Shown here in pieces: positions 14,835-20,909 of a stretch of DNA of 24,793 nucleotides. The notes below the pieces were generated by a model. It was given only the letters and a program-made list of their open reading frames with translations. It was not told the origin of the DNA and searched no databases. Every line of letters begins with the position of its first letter. Position 1 is the first letter of the stretch. The position numbers were made by a program, and so were the translations under genes. This DNA comes from a virus. The stretch spans positions 1-24,793 of IMG/VR virus record IMGVR_UViG_3300022221_000026; one strand, written 5' to 3'.

Positions 14835-14854
14835 TTATCGGACAAAATCCCGAT
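14835..14854 (-). promoter_or_regulatory. Inverted repeat upstream of the ankyrin gene
   Basis: TATCGG and CCGATA arms flank an eight-base centre in the 101-base gap between the exported protein and the ankyrin gene. The gap is AT-rich and holds no gene. The repeat could be an operator or a weak terminator; no U-run follows on the minus strand. Confidence 0.3.
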
Positions 14855-14911
14855 ACCTGTAATATAAAGTAGTGAAAACTATTTACTAAGTGATTGAAAT
14901 ATTATGAAATT

Positions 14912-15301
14912 TCACTGAAACACGGCTGGTGTAATAATGTAAATTTCCATGTACTTTTTGTCCCGGTGAAGCATTTCCTTGAAATATTCAATATACTTCA
15001 TATCCCGGTTTACATCAGTCACAATAAAGGCACATGCACCCATTTTCCCGGTTTCCTGTTCGTACCATGTCGCCTGGCCATAACAGTATTTGAAATTCTT
15101 AGCATAATCCATTTCAATAGCGTGCGTTTTGGTCAGGCAATCGATCCGGCCGGCCCGTATCGGTACTTCATAGTTCACTTTCGGGATTAGTGATCCATTC
15201 TGCTTGGCGCACCATGCCCGGTTGTAATCATCTTCGGTGGCCGCGGTGGCCAGAACCGGCGCAAATAGAATCAATACAATGACCTTGATCGGCAGTTTCA
15301 T
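14912..15301 (-). CDS. Exported four-cysteine protein, possible PD-(D/E)XK-like fold
   Basis: The 129-residue product has a clear Sec signal peptide (MKLPIKVIVLILFAPVLATA) with cleavage near residue 20. The mature part has four cysteines (31, 55, 73, 90), consistent with two periplasmic disulfides. A core of GRIDCLTKTHAIEMDYAKNF followed by YGQATWYEQETGKMG resembles a family of small exported proteins whose D...ExD...K...GQ spacing recalls PD-(D/E)XK nucleases. A role against superinfecting DNA in the periplasm is conceivable, but this is inference. A GGAG is eight bases before the ATG. It directly follows the HTH gene. Confidence 0.6.
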   Translation of the reverse strand: MKLPIKVIVLILFAPVLATAATEDDYNRAWCAKQNGSLIPKVNYEVPIRAGRIDCLTKTHAIEMDYAKNFKYCYGQATWYEQETGKMGACAFIVTDVNRDMKYIEYFKEMLHRDKKYMEIYIITPAVFQ

Positions 15302-15304
15302 TTT

Positions 15305-15529
15305 TTACACTCCAAATTGTTTACCGATATCAGTATTGTGAATCGCCAATAATAATTCAATAATCTTTTCTGTGTGCGGTTGAATAGTCTGGTTACCCTG
15401 GCCGGTCTCAATTCGGATCACTTGAGACTTGCTCAGGCATATTTTATCAGCGAACAGTACCCGGGAAGATGTTACCGTGTCGGCCGGGCAGAGTGTTTCC
15501 CGGGCTAGTTTGAATTGTTCAGGTGTCAT
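15305..15529 (-). CDS. Small helix-turn-helix DNA-binding protein
   Basis: This 74-residue protein resembles short XRE-like phage and plasmid regulators: MTPEQFKLARETL at the start, then a candidate HTH in residues of about 25-45 (FADKICLSKSQVIRIETGQG) and a final helix (HTEKIIELLLAIHN). It is the only recognisable transcription regulator in the window, so it is the best candidate to bind the operator-like sites near 17.3 kb. The start overlaps the previous stop (ATGA). It lacks a dimerisation or peptidase domain, so it is unlike a classical CI. Confidence 0.65.
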   Translation of the reverse strand: MTPEQFKLARETLCPADTVTSSRVLFADKICLSKSQVIRIETGQGNQTIQPHTEKIIELLLAIHNTDIGKQFGV

Positions 15530-15729
15530 TTATTCAACCTTTCTTCGGAATTTAATGCTTTTATTATCAGGTCACGATCTTTTTCAGTTGTATAGACTTC
15601 GATAGCGTTTCCATGCACTTCAATATTTCCTTTTTTATCCGTGTATTCCATATTTATTCCAAAAGTCGGACCACCATCAATGTTTTCTTCTTCTGAAATA
15701 TCGTCACCTTTACTGAATATTCGCTTCAT
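15526..15729 (-). CDS. Small acidic hypothetical protein
   Basis: The 67-residue product lies between two ATGA overlaps, so it is translationally coupled on both sides. It is acidic at the N-terminus (SKGDDISEEENIDGG), with two likely beta strands (FGINMEYTDKKGNIEVHGN, AIEVYTTEKD) and a short helix. I recognise no family. Its link to the HTH gene may imply a shared regulatory role. Confidence 0.6.
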   Translation of the reverse strand: MKRIFSKGDDISEEENIDGGPTFGINMEYTDKKGNIEVHGNAIEVYTTEKDRDLIIKALNSEERLNK

Positions 15730-15971
15730 TTTTCCATCCTCTCAAAATAAATATCACACGCTTCACGCATTAACCGCGTCAGCCGTGCAAGGTTCTTTTT
15801 GGTGATCGGCTGCAGTTCTTCAGGCACCACAAGCGCGGTACCGTCAGAAGTTTGCGGATCGTCTGTCAGATTATCCAGTCGAACGATCAAGCCTGATTTG
15901 TGCTGTACGCATTGAGTGGACGGATCAACCGTCCACTTTCCGCGCCAGCCCCTGTTGGGGTGGTTTGCCAT
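15726..15971 (-). CDS. Conserved-looking small phage protein
   Basis: The 81-residue product starts MANHPNRGWRGKWTVDP, a tryptophan-rich segment seen in small phage and plasmid proteins, followed by a helical C-terminus (NLARLTRLMREACDIYFERM). No catalytic or metal-binding motif is visible. AAGGAAAC stands just upstream of the ATG at 15971. Its stop overlaps the next gene by four bases. Function unknown. Confidence 0.6.
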   Translation of the reverse strand: MANHPNRGWRGKWTVDPSTQCVQHKSGLIVRLDNLTDDPQTSDGTALVVPEELQPITKKNLARLTRLMREACDIYFERMEK

Positions 15972-15973
15972 AT

Positions 15974-16159
15974 TTAGTTTCCTTGTTCGATTTTCCCAAT
16001 TAAAACACCTAGGTATTCAGTATTTTCTATTTTCACTGAGAACTGATAAAAATCATCAGGACGCGGTTCCATTTCAAAATACATACTGGATTGGATTAAG
16101 TTATTTGCAACACGCTTTGCAGATTCAGCGCCTTCGATTGTTCCGTGTGTAAGTTTCAT
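15974..16159 (-). CDS. Small hypothetical protein behind hairpin copy A
   Basis: The 61-residue product starts at ATG 16159, which has an AAGGGG eight bases upstream; longer in-frame starts would run back through the conserved hairpin. The sequence (MKLTHGTIEGAESAKRVANN, then FYQFSVKIENTEYLGVLI) looks alpha/beta and has no recognised motif. It is one of three genes in this run that carry the same GC-rich hairpin 13-14 nt before the start codon. Two bases separate its stop from the next gene. Confidence 0.6.
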   Translation of the reverse strand: MKLTHGTIEGAESAKRVANNLIQSSMYFEMEPRPDDFYQFSVKIENTEYLGVLIGKIEQGN

Positions 16160-16173
16160 TTTGTGTACCCCTT

Positions 16174-16192
16174 GCCCCTGGTATCGAGGCGC
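16174..16192 (-). promoter_or_regulatory. GC-rich hairpin, copy A of a repeated leader element
   Basis: On the minus strand GCGCCTC and CAGGGGC flank a short centre. GCCTC and GGGGC can pair (one G-U) around a seven-base loop. Fourteen bases separate it from the ATG at 16159, with an AAGGGG in between. Copies B (16718-16735) and C (17234-17254) have the same arms but different loops. Confidence 0.6.
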
Positions 16193-16207
16193 ATATATTT
16201 TGATTAA

Positions 16208-16213
16208 ATTATA
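16208..16213 (-). promoter_or_regulatory. Possible -10 box before hairpin A
   Basis: TATAAT lies on the minus strand, inside the end of the preceding gene and just upstream of hairpin A. The best -35 match (TTGAAA) is 19 bases away, which is long. It is supported mainly by analogy with the promoter before hairpin C. Confidence 0.3.
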
Positions 16214-16481
16214 ACAAAGCAAGAACAGCCTTTTTCAACTCATTCCTTGCTTCAGGTCTGGTGGTGTAAATAGCATGAAATTGATCCATCTTCTTGAAAG
16301 CGTGCACAGCATAAGCCTGGATCATATCCGTTTGATCATCGGCGTCCATTTTCAGATAGGTTTGAACTGAATTATCTTGTTGAAGGCTATTAATTATTGA
16401 GTTTGCCAAACATTTCAGATCGTGGACATTCACACCAAATTGTTCTGATAATTTCTGCATTTCGGTATCTAGCGTATTCAT
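16209..16481 (-). CDS. Small helical hypothetical protein
   Basis: Starting at ATG 16481 the product is 90 residues and almost entirely helical (NTLDTEMQKLSEQFGVNVHD, then ADDQTDMIQAYAVHAFKKMD). AAGGCGG precedes this ATG at good spacing. An upstream in-frame ATG at 16547 would overlap the preceding gene by 56 bases and has no clear ribosome-binding site. No motif recognised. The arrangement, ten bases after the previous stop, fits the same transcript. Confidence 0.55.
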   Translation of the reverse strand: MNTLDTEMQKLSEQFGVNVHDLKCLANSIINSLQQDNSVQTYLKMDADDQTDMIQAYAVHAFKKMDQFHAIYTTRPEARNELKKAVLALL

Positions 16482-16491
16482 GATATCCGCC

Positions 16492-16704
16492 TTATGCTCT
16501 GAAAATGGTAGCCATTGAATACCGGCCATCCGGGTAAATGAATTCACCTTGATTATTGGTGTGTATTTTACAACGCTTTTCAGTCCCGTCTTCGTTAATA
16601 GTAACTGTTTTGGCAGTACGCTTGATCACGGTGGCTTCAAAAATACAGTCATGATTGCAGATTGACCGGGCTGTGAGTTTTTGACCATTTGTAAAAGTTT
16701 TCAT
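16492..16704 (-). CDS. Small conserved-looking protein behind hairpin copy B
   Basis: The 70-residue product reads MKTFTNGQKLTARSICNHDC, FEATVIKRTAKTVTI, KRCKIHTN and IYPDGRYSMATIFRA. This SH3-like beta pattern with CNHDC recurs in small plasmid and phage proteins of unknown function. ATG 16704 is preferred over 16710 because AAGGA then sits at normal distance and the hairpin lies 13 nt upstream, as in the other two copies. It might bind nucleic acid, but no direct evidence exists. Confidence 0.62.
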   Translation of the reverse strand: MKTFTNGQKLTARSICNHDCIFEATVIKRTAKTVTINEDGTEKRCKIHTNNQGEFIYPDGRYSMATIFRA

Positions 16705-16717
16705 TTTCATCTTCCTT

Positions 16718-16735
16718 GCCCCTGTACCGAGGCGC
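16718..16735 (-). promoter_or_regulatory. GC-rich hairpin, copy B of the repeated leader element
   Basis: The minus-strand sequence is GCGCCTCGGTACAGGGGC: same arms as copies A and C with the shortest loop (six bases between GCCTC and GGGGC). It lies 13 nt before ATG 16704, followed directly by AAGGAAG. Confidence 0.6.
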
Positions 16736-16751
16736 GTAATTATTAAAGGTT

Positions 16752-16771
16752 CCCCAGCCTTGCGGCTGGGG
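16752..16771 (-). terminator. Strong 8-bp hairpin between two early genes
   Basis: CCCCAGCC and GGCTGGGG form a perfect eight-base-pair stem with a four-base loop, nine bases after the stop of the DUF2958-like gene. On the minus strand the following bases are AACCTTTAATAATTA, AT-rich but without a clean U-run, so it may be a partial terminator or an RNA-stability/attenuation structure. Confidence 0.55.
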
Positions 16772-16779
16772 TGTTGCGG

Positions 16780-17220
16780 TTATTTGCTGGCTTTAATCTC
16801 GGCCAGTGTTTTTGGTGTGAAGTGCATATCCAGTTCAATATTATTCAGAATTAATTCCTGAATGGAAATGTACCCAAGTTCACCACCATATCCGAGATCC
16901 GCCATTCCGAAGGCTTGGATTTGGCCTTCACCTTCTGGATCACAATCTTTTTCAGTTATGTACCAATCCATATTGCCGCGGAAGTAATGCAGGAACACAA
17001 CAGCCTGTTTGCCTTTCCCGTCCTGTTCGTAAGTTTCCGGCATATTGCTCACCAAGTCGGCCATTTCTACTGCCTTATCAAAGAAATATTGTTTTTCTTC
17101 ACCCTGGCAACCTTCACAGATAGCGGATAATTGAGATTGGCCGATAAACTGGCGAAGGGTTTGAAGTGCTGAAATGGCGTCTGATTTGGTGTTACGAACT
17201 TTCTTGATTGATTTAGTCAT
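16780..17220 (-). CDS. DUF2958-like early protein
   Basis: The 146-residue product has a helical N-terminal part with a CEGCQGEEKQYFFDKAVEMA segment, then VVFLHYFRGNMDWYITEKD and FGMADLGYGGELGYISIQEL with HFTPKTLAEI at the end. The second half matches the DUF2958 pattern common in plasmids and phages, function unknown. ATG 17220 is chosen because GGAG lies eight bases upstream; extending to 17307 would translate through the hairpin, the operator and the promoter. It is the first gene after the promoter at 17284-17312 and carries hairpin copy C. Confidence 0.68.
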   Translation of the reverse strand: MTKSIKKVRNTKSDAISALQTLRQFIGQSQLSAICEGCQGEEKQYFFDKAVEMADLVSNMPETYEQDGKGKQAVVFLHYFRGNMDWYITEKDCDPEGEGQIQAFGMADLGYGGELGYISIQELILNNIELDMHFTPKTLAEIKASK

Positions 17221-17233
17221 TCTTGTTTCTCCA

Positions 17234-17254
17234 GCCCCTGATAACCCGAGGCGC
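17234..17254 (-). promoter_or_regulatory. GC-rich hairpin, copy C of the repeated leader element
   Basis: The minus strand has GCGCCTC, a seven-base centre, then CAGGGGC. GCCTC/GGGGC can pair around a nine-base loop. It lies 13 nt before ATG 17220. It has the largest loop of the three copies, while arms and distance are kept. Confidence 0.6.
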
Positions 17255-17259
17255 GGTTC

Positions 17260-17276
17260 AGTTGAATCACTCAACT
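17260..17276 (-). promoter_or_regulatory. Inverted repeat at the predicted transcription start
   Basis: AGTTGA and TCAACT flank a five-base centre. The repeat begins about eight bases after the -10 box, covering roughly +1 to +17, so it could be a second operator or a 5' RNA hairpin. Confidence 0.45.
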
Positions 17277-17283
17277 TGTAATA

Positions 17284-17312
17284 ATTATAGTCGCACCGTG
17301 CGACCAATGCAA
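17284..17312 (-). promoter_or_regulatory. Early promoter with palindromic operator in its spacer
   Basis: On the minus strand TTGCAT (17307-17312) and a perfect TATAAT (17284-17289) are separated by 17 bases. The spacer contains a perfect 15-base palindrome, GTCGCAC-C-GTGCGAC (17290-17304, plus strand), spaced to be covered by a dimeric repressor. It reads leftward into the DUF2958-like gene and the downstream small genes. The -35 box is weak (TTG matches only), so activation is also possible. Confidence 0.65.
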
Positions 17313-17369
17313 GGAATATTTGTGATTATTTGCGCTTGTAACCGCTTGTTTTGGTGGGTATAGTTCGGC

Positions 17370-19070
17370 TCACGGAATTAATGGCACTTCGGTTAAATAA
17401 GTACCGAATCCCACCCCCGCTACCATATTTACTGAACCCCCTGATAGCCTAGCTATCATGGGGGCATATTCAGCTTTAATTTCAGCTACTAAGCACCCCT
17501 GTTCGGCGTCCTGCCTCAATACGATAGAATCCCCGGTAATTGCTTTGATCCGCTCCCGTGCGGCCGTTATATCCGTACTCAGGGCGATATCAAGCTGTTC
17601 AACAAAGGTCAGAAACAATTCACCAGCATTGGGCAAAATAGCCTGTAGTTTAGTTTGGCTATGGGTAAGGCCTTCGAGCTTGGTAATAATATCGGCTTTC
17701 CGGCCTTCGGCATCTGCCAGGGCATCGAGTAGGGCGCTTGAATGGCCCTGACGTACCGCGTCAACCAAGTTCCGGATCTCCTTATCCAGTTTGGTTGCCT
17801 CTGATTTTAGTCGGTTCAGTTCCAGCCCTGCACCGGCACGGGCTTCTTTCATAACCCGGATCGCTTCTTTACGAAAGGCGTCAAGCGCATCCGGGTGTAA
17901 CAGTTCATCCCGGATCACGGCCAGCAACCGTTCTTCGACAATTTTACGAGATACCCGCATTTCATTCTCGCACGCATCCGGGCCACCCCCGGCGCGAGAA
18001 GAACAGCCGTATTTGTAATGGCTGATCATGATGTAATTTGCCCCGCAGTCTTTACACTTGAGCAGGGAAGAAAACAGGAATTTGGGACCCCGGCCGGTCC
18101 TGGCGTTTTTGTGTAGTGCATCCCGGATATGCTGGCTGTTTTCGTGGACCTGCTTTTGACGGGCTTTGGCGCGATCCCATAGTGGCTTATCAATGATCTG
18201 CAGTTCAGGCAATTCAGCGGTGATCCATTCTGATTCAGGCCGTTCCCGTCTTTCCTTGCGGCCCGTGCGGCCGGTCTTGTTTTTGACTGACTGCGGGACT
18301 TTGATCCACTGGCTTTTATTCCAAACATAAATCCCGTTATAGATTTTATTATTCAGGATCCCTGTGCCTTTTTGCTGGTGGCCGTATATCGAGGATTGCC
18401 GCCAGGTTCGGTTTCGTGGTGAAGGTATGCCCAGGGCGTTCAATTCTTTCGCAATGGCAATGATCGAATATCCAGAAGCAAACTTTTCAAAAATGAAGAT
18501 TACCCACTTGGCCTGTTCTGGATCAATCTCGAGTCCAGCCGGTTTGAATTCGGGCTTGCCGTTCTTGCCGACTGTTTCAGCGTACACAGATCGATACCCG
18601 TAAATCTTTCCCCCGGCGTGCAGGCCTTTTTCAACCAGACCAGCCATACTGTTATGTGTTTTTTTGGACACGAACCGAATGAAGTCTTCATTCTGTGCGC
18701 CTTTGACCGCCAGTAATAATTCATATCCTTCACGCCGAGTATCGATACCATCATTCACACCAACAATATGGATCCCCAGGTACTTTAAAGTTTCAACGGC
18801 TTGGTACTGTTCGCCCATATCGCGCCATAACCGGGATATTTCATCGACCACGATAATATCAAACAGGCGCTTTTCAGCATCGTTAATCATTTGACGATAA
18901 TCAGGGCGATCTGAATACTGGCCGGACATGGCCGGATCACTGTATTTTTTAACTAAGCGGAATTTTTCACTGGCAACACGCTTATTGTTTACGCGATCCT
19001 GATCGGTGATGGACGTTAGATCCTGGTTGTCGGTTGAATACCGGGTATATGTGGCTGCGCGTAGTATCAT
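17370..19070 (-). CDS. Large serine recombinase (phage integrase)
   Basis: The 566-residue protein has the full large serine recombinase layout. The catalytic domain has nucleophile S12 (ATYTRYSTDNQ) with R10, and further conserved arginines at R80 and R83 (VVDEISRLWRD). A recombinase domain follows at about 155-300 (GGKIYGYRSV, AIAKELNALGIPSPR). The zinc ribbon has C339, C342, C356 and C367, and a coiled coil spans about 395-480. It would catalyse attP x attB integration; excision normally needs a directionality factor, not recognised here. It ends 57 bases before the promoter region of the next genes. It is flanked by phage genes on both sides, with no att site visible. Confidence 0.9.
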   Translation of the reverse strand: MILRAATYTRYSTDNQDLTSITDQDRVNNKRVASEKFRLVKKYSDPAMSGQYSDRPDYRQMINDAEKRLFDIIVVDEISRLWRDMGEQYQAVETLKYLGIHIVGVNDGIDTRREGYELLLAVKGAQNEDFIRFVSKKTHNSMAGLVEKGLHAGGKIYGYRSVYAETVGKNGKPEFKPAGLEIDPEQAKWVIFIFEKFASGYSIIAIAKELNALGIPSPRNRTWRQSSIYGHQQKGTGILNNKIYNGIYVWNKSQWIKVPQSVKNKTGRTGRKERRERPESEWITAELPELQIIDKPLWDRAKARQKQVHENSQHIRDALHKNARTGRGPKFLFSSLLKCKDCGANYIMISHYKYGCSSRAGGGPDACENEMRVSRKIVEERLLAVIRDELLHPDALDAFRKEAIRVMKEARAGAGLELNRLKSEATKLDKEIRNLVDAVRQGHSSALLDALADAEGRKADIITKLEGLTHSQTKLQAILPNAGELFLTFVEQLDIALSTDITAARERIKAITGDSIVLRQDAEQGCLVAEIKAEYAPMIARLSGGSVNMVAGVGFGTYLTEVPLIP

Positions 19071-19071
19071 T

Positions 19072-19347
19072 TTATAAATCGAATGTTATGAAACCGCCGA
19101 AAATAAACAGATTAGATCCCTTGTCGCCACCATCGGACAGCATGGATCGGTGTTCGGCTTTGTAGAATACCCCGGCCCATTTGTGGCTTTGTTTAATTTC
19201 AAAGGCCAGGTACCCAACATCGTGATCACGGAATTTATCATCATTTGCCCCGAATGGGGTACCCATACCAGCGTAAATATTCAGTTCAGCGGCCAGGGTA
19301 GGCCATGACAGAACCGATAAAATTATGATTATTATGTATTTACTCAC
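19072..19347 (-). CDS. Small exported protein
   Basis: The 91-residue product has a Sec signal peptide (SKYIIIIILSVLSWPTLA) and a mature part of about 72 residues rich in aromatic beta strands (VGYLAFEIKQSHKWAGVFYK), ending GGFITFDL with a terminal aromatic pattern seen in outer-membrane proteins. It faintly resembles small phage proteins related to lipid-A-deacylase-type barrels, but is too short for a full barrel. The start is a GTG with GAGGG six bases upstream. It stands one base before the integrase gene, so the two are probably co-transcribed. A surface-modification role in lysogens is a guess. Confidence 0.55.
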   Translation of the reverse strand: MSKYIIIIILSVLSWPTLAAELNIYAGMGTPFGANDDKFRDHDVGYLAFEIKQSHKWAGVFYKAEHRSMLSDGGDKGSNLFIFGGFITFDL

Positions 19348-19356
19348 AATCAGCCC

Positions 19357-19524
19357 TCACATTCTGCCCTTAAATCTCGTATGCCCACAATGGGTACATT
19401 GCTCAATAGGTTGTGCTTGTTGCCATAGGGCCTGGGAATTAATCAGCCCGTGACAGGGCAGCTTTAGACTCACCGGCTTGTAGTCGTGAGTCATGCTTTG
19501 CGAAAACTCGCACCGGCTTTCCAT
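19357..19524 (-). CDS. Tiny zinc-ribbon-like protein (55 residues)
   Basis: This frame opens at ATG 19524 and ends at TGA 19357, filling what would otherwise be a 200-base gap. The product has C5, C24, H25 and a C-terminal CTHCGHTRFKGRM with C43 and C46, a zinc-ribbon-like knuckle. The ribosome-binding site is weak. Its end contains the upstream region of the GTG-started exported gene. It is likely a real small early gene; the function is unknown. Confidence 0.55.
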   Translation of the reverse strand: MESRCEFSQSMTHDYKPVSLKLPCHGLINSQALWQQAQPIEQCTHCGHTRFKGRM

Positions 19525-19547
19525 TACAGTTTGCCCGTTACTTATGC

Positions 19548-19742
19548 CTATTTCCCCTCACACTTTGCTTTCATCGCTTCCCGTTCTTCCGGACTATCTA
19601 TTGTCATGGTGTAGCCGCAGCACTTGGGCCAGCCTGTTTGGAATGCTTGGCTGGAATTAACTTTTTGAGAACGCTTGCAGACAGTACACCAGACCATACC
19701 TCTTGCTAATGACGGGTGAGAATTTGCCATTTCGTTATACAT
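19548..19742 (-). CDS. Small zinc-ribbon protein
   Basis: The 64-residue product has a four-cysteine ribbon: VWCTVCKRSQKV (C19, C22) and WPKCCGYTMTID (C41, C42), followed by an acidic EERE helix. Small proteins beginning MANSHPSLARGMVWC are widespread in phages of Proteobacteria, so the start may be the internal ATG at 19730. GGGG at 19748-19751 fits the upstream ATG. The role is unknown; zinc-dependent nucleic-acid or protein binding is likely. It follows a coiled-coil protein gene after two bases. Confidence 0.65.
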   Translation of the reverse strand: MYNEMANSHPSLARGMVWCTVCKRSQKVNSSQAFQTGWPKCCGYTMTIDSPEEREAMKAKCEGK

Positions 19743-19744
19743 AC

Positions 19745-20023
19745 CTACCCCTTATAGTGTTCATTAATAGCCAGAATCAAATCATCAGCTAAGCAAGGTC
19801 TATCGGTAAGCTGCTCTCTGATTATTTCGATATGTTTGGCTTGCTGTTCCCGTTTGGCTTTTGAGTATTTCTGATTTAACTCGTTTAGCTTGGCTCTTAA
19901 TCGGCTATTTTCTTCCTTCTCTCTGAGTAACGCTTTTTCATACTTGTCAGCCATTAAAGCGAATTGTTCAGGTGTTTGTGGCATCCGTTCGCCTTTTGCA
20001 AGTTCTTCAGGTTTGTTTGTCAT
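19745..20023 (-). CDS. Coiled-coil protein
   Basis: The 92-residue product is dominated by one charged heptad-like helix, residues of about 20-72 (ALMADKYEKALLREKEENSR, LRAKLNELNQKY, then KREQQAKHIEII). Such proteins dimerise through the coil, and short ones in early phage operons often accompany replication or host-takeover genes. The start follows a GGGG at close range. No enzyme motif is visible. Confidence 0.6.
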   Translation of the reverse strand: MTNKPEELAKGERMPQTPEQFALMADKYEKALLREKEENSRLRAKLNELNQKYSKAKREQQAKHIEIIREQLTDRPCLADDLILAINEHYKG

Positions 20024-20068
20024 ATTAGCCCCAAATTACAATAACTAGAAGAGCCAAAAGAAGTATAT

Positions 20069-20341
20069 CTAATCTATAATCAACTTAATCCCAGCGCTTT
20101 GTAATGCAATATCAATATCAACGTATTGCACATCAACGGCGGGGCGAACTCGCTGATCAATATAATCTTTTGGCCACGGCACATCTGTTTCCCGATGCTG
20201 GTGATATTCAACAGCTTCTTCTTTGGTGAAGATGTGTGCTTTTGAAATATCAGTGGTATACCCTTTACCGTCTTTTGCCCACCACAAGATATCATTGCCT
20301 ACATACTGGCGTTTGTCCTGCAAATAAAACAATTCACTCAT
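20069..20341 (-). CDS. Conserved-looking small phage protein with WWAKDGKGYTTD motif
   Basis: The 90-residue product contains YVGNDILWWAKDGKGYTTDI, then AHIFTKEEAVEYHQHRETDV and PWPKDYIDQRVRPAVDVQY. I recognise this as a small family frequent in phages and plasmids, without an assigned function. AGAGGA stands seven bases upstream of the ATG. A 45-base gap on its downstream side holds no convincing gene. Confidence 0.65.
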   Translation of the reverse strand: MSELFYLQDKRQYVGNDILWWAKDGKGYTTDISKAHIFTKEEAVEYHQHRETDVPWPKDYIDQRVRPAVDVQYVDIDIALQSAGIKLIID

Positions 20342-20379
20342 TTATCCATCCTCTTTAATGCTGGTTAGACCTCTATCCA

Positions 20380-20656
20380 TCACTCATACAATTTAATTGC
20401 AAAACATCGCTTCGGAATATTATTCCATTCTTCGCTGATAATCGTTTTCATTTCATATCCGTTCCAAGGAAAATATAAATACCATTGCTGTTCAGTTTTC
20501 TTTGGGAAGCCCCAGATAATCACTACGCGATCAAACTCCTTGCCAATGATTATTTTTTTGCCAATGTTCTTTATCTAGTCGGTATTCTTCTTTTTTGGTG
20601 CCAGCCTTTATCTGGTCAAACCATTTACGTTTTACCCTTAATGTTAGGTCTGTCAC
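20380..20656 (-). pseudogene. ASCH-domain gene broken by a one-base frameshift
   Basis: Two adjacent frames each read like half of an ASCH (PUA-like RNA-binding) protein. From GTG 20656 the first gives LTLRVKRKWFDQIKAGTKKE and EYRLDKEHW, then stops at 20531. The second gives IIIGKEFDRVVIIWGFPKK and continues to TGA 20380. Deleting one A from the run of seven at 20553-20559 would join them into about 91 residues (EHWQKIIIGKEFDRVV across the seam). So it is a recent frameshift, a homopolymer sequencing error, or +1 recoding. The GTG overlaps the previous stop (GTGA) and AGAAGGA lies upstream. Confidence 0.72.
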
Positions 20657-20814
20657 AGTGAATTAATCCTTCTCAACTTCCGCAATATGCAAGACGCTTT
20701 TGAAAGGCTGGCGTTAGCAATGCCGGTCAACATTCTGCCACCGGTAAACATGGCGGTCTTTTTGTTTGGTGGTAACCGACTTAGCCACATAGTAACTGCT
20801 TGTTTATAATTCAT
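20653..20814 (-). CDS. Small basic hypothetical protein
   Basis: From ATG 20814 the product is 53 residues and basic (MNYKQAVTMWLSRLPPNKKT, then CILRKLRRINSL). The longer frame back to 20862 is rejected because ATG 20814 overlaps the stop of the tiny membrane gene (ATGA) and has a GGTGG before it. Its own stop overlaps the GTG of the broken ASCH gene. No motif recognised. Confidence 0.5.
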   Translation of the reverse strand: MNYKQAVTMWLSRLPPNKKTAMFTGGRMLTGIANASLSKASCILRKLRRINSL

Positions 20815-20909
20815 GATCCACCACAGTATGACGCTAATAAAATTATGCCGATTCCGATACACAGGGCCAGCACATGAATAACGATGGTAAACCTATCGCC
20901 CGGGTGCAT
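20811..20909 (-). CDS. Tiny single-TM protein (32 residues)
   Basis: ATG 20909 opens a 32-codon frame ending in TGA that overlaps the next ATG (ATGA at 20811-20814). The peptide is a short polar head (MHPGDR) and one membrane helix (FTIVIHVLALCIGIGIILLA) with two terminal-side cysteine and glycine residues. The ribosome-binding site is poor. The overlap on both sides and the clear membrane profile favour a real gene. Confidence 0.45.
   Translation of the reverse strand: MHPGDRFTIVIHVLALCIGIGIILLASYCGGS

Noticed and set aside
16711-17307. Extended starts of the 16780 and 16492 genes
   Set aside because: They would place the hairpins, operator and promoter inside coding sequence; better-spaced ATGs with ribosome-binding sites exist.
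17313-17369. attP site beside the integrase
   Set aside because: The stretch is non-coding and plausible, but no convincing att inverted repeat or core can be defined from one sequence.
20024-20068. Hydrophobic 17-residue frame (LDILLLALLVIVIW)
   Set aside because: It looks like a membrane segment but has no acceptable start codon and no ribosome-binding site.
20342-20380. 12-codon frame between the broken ASCH gene and the next gene
   Set aside because: Too short and featureless, although it overlaps both neighbours.
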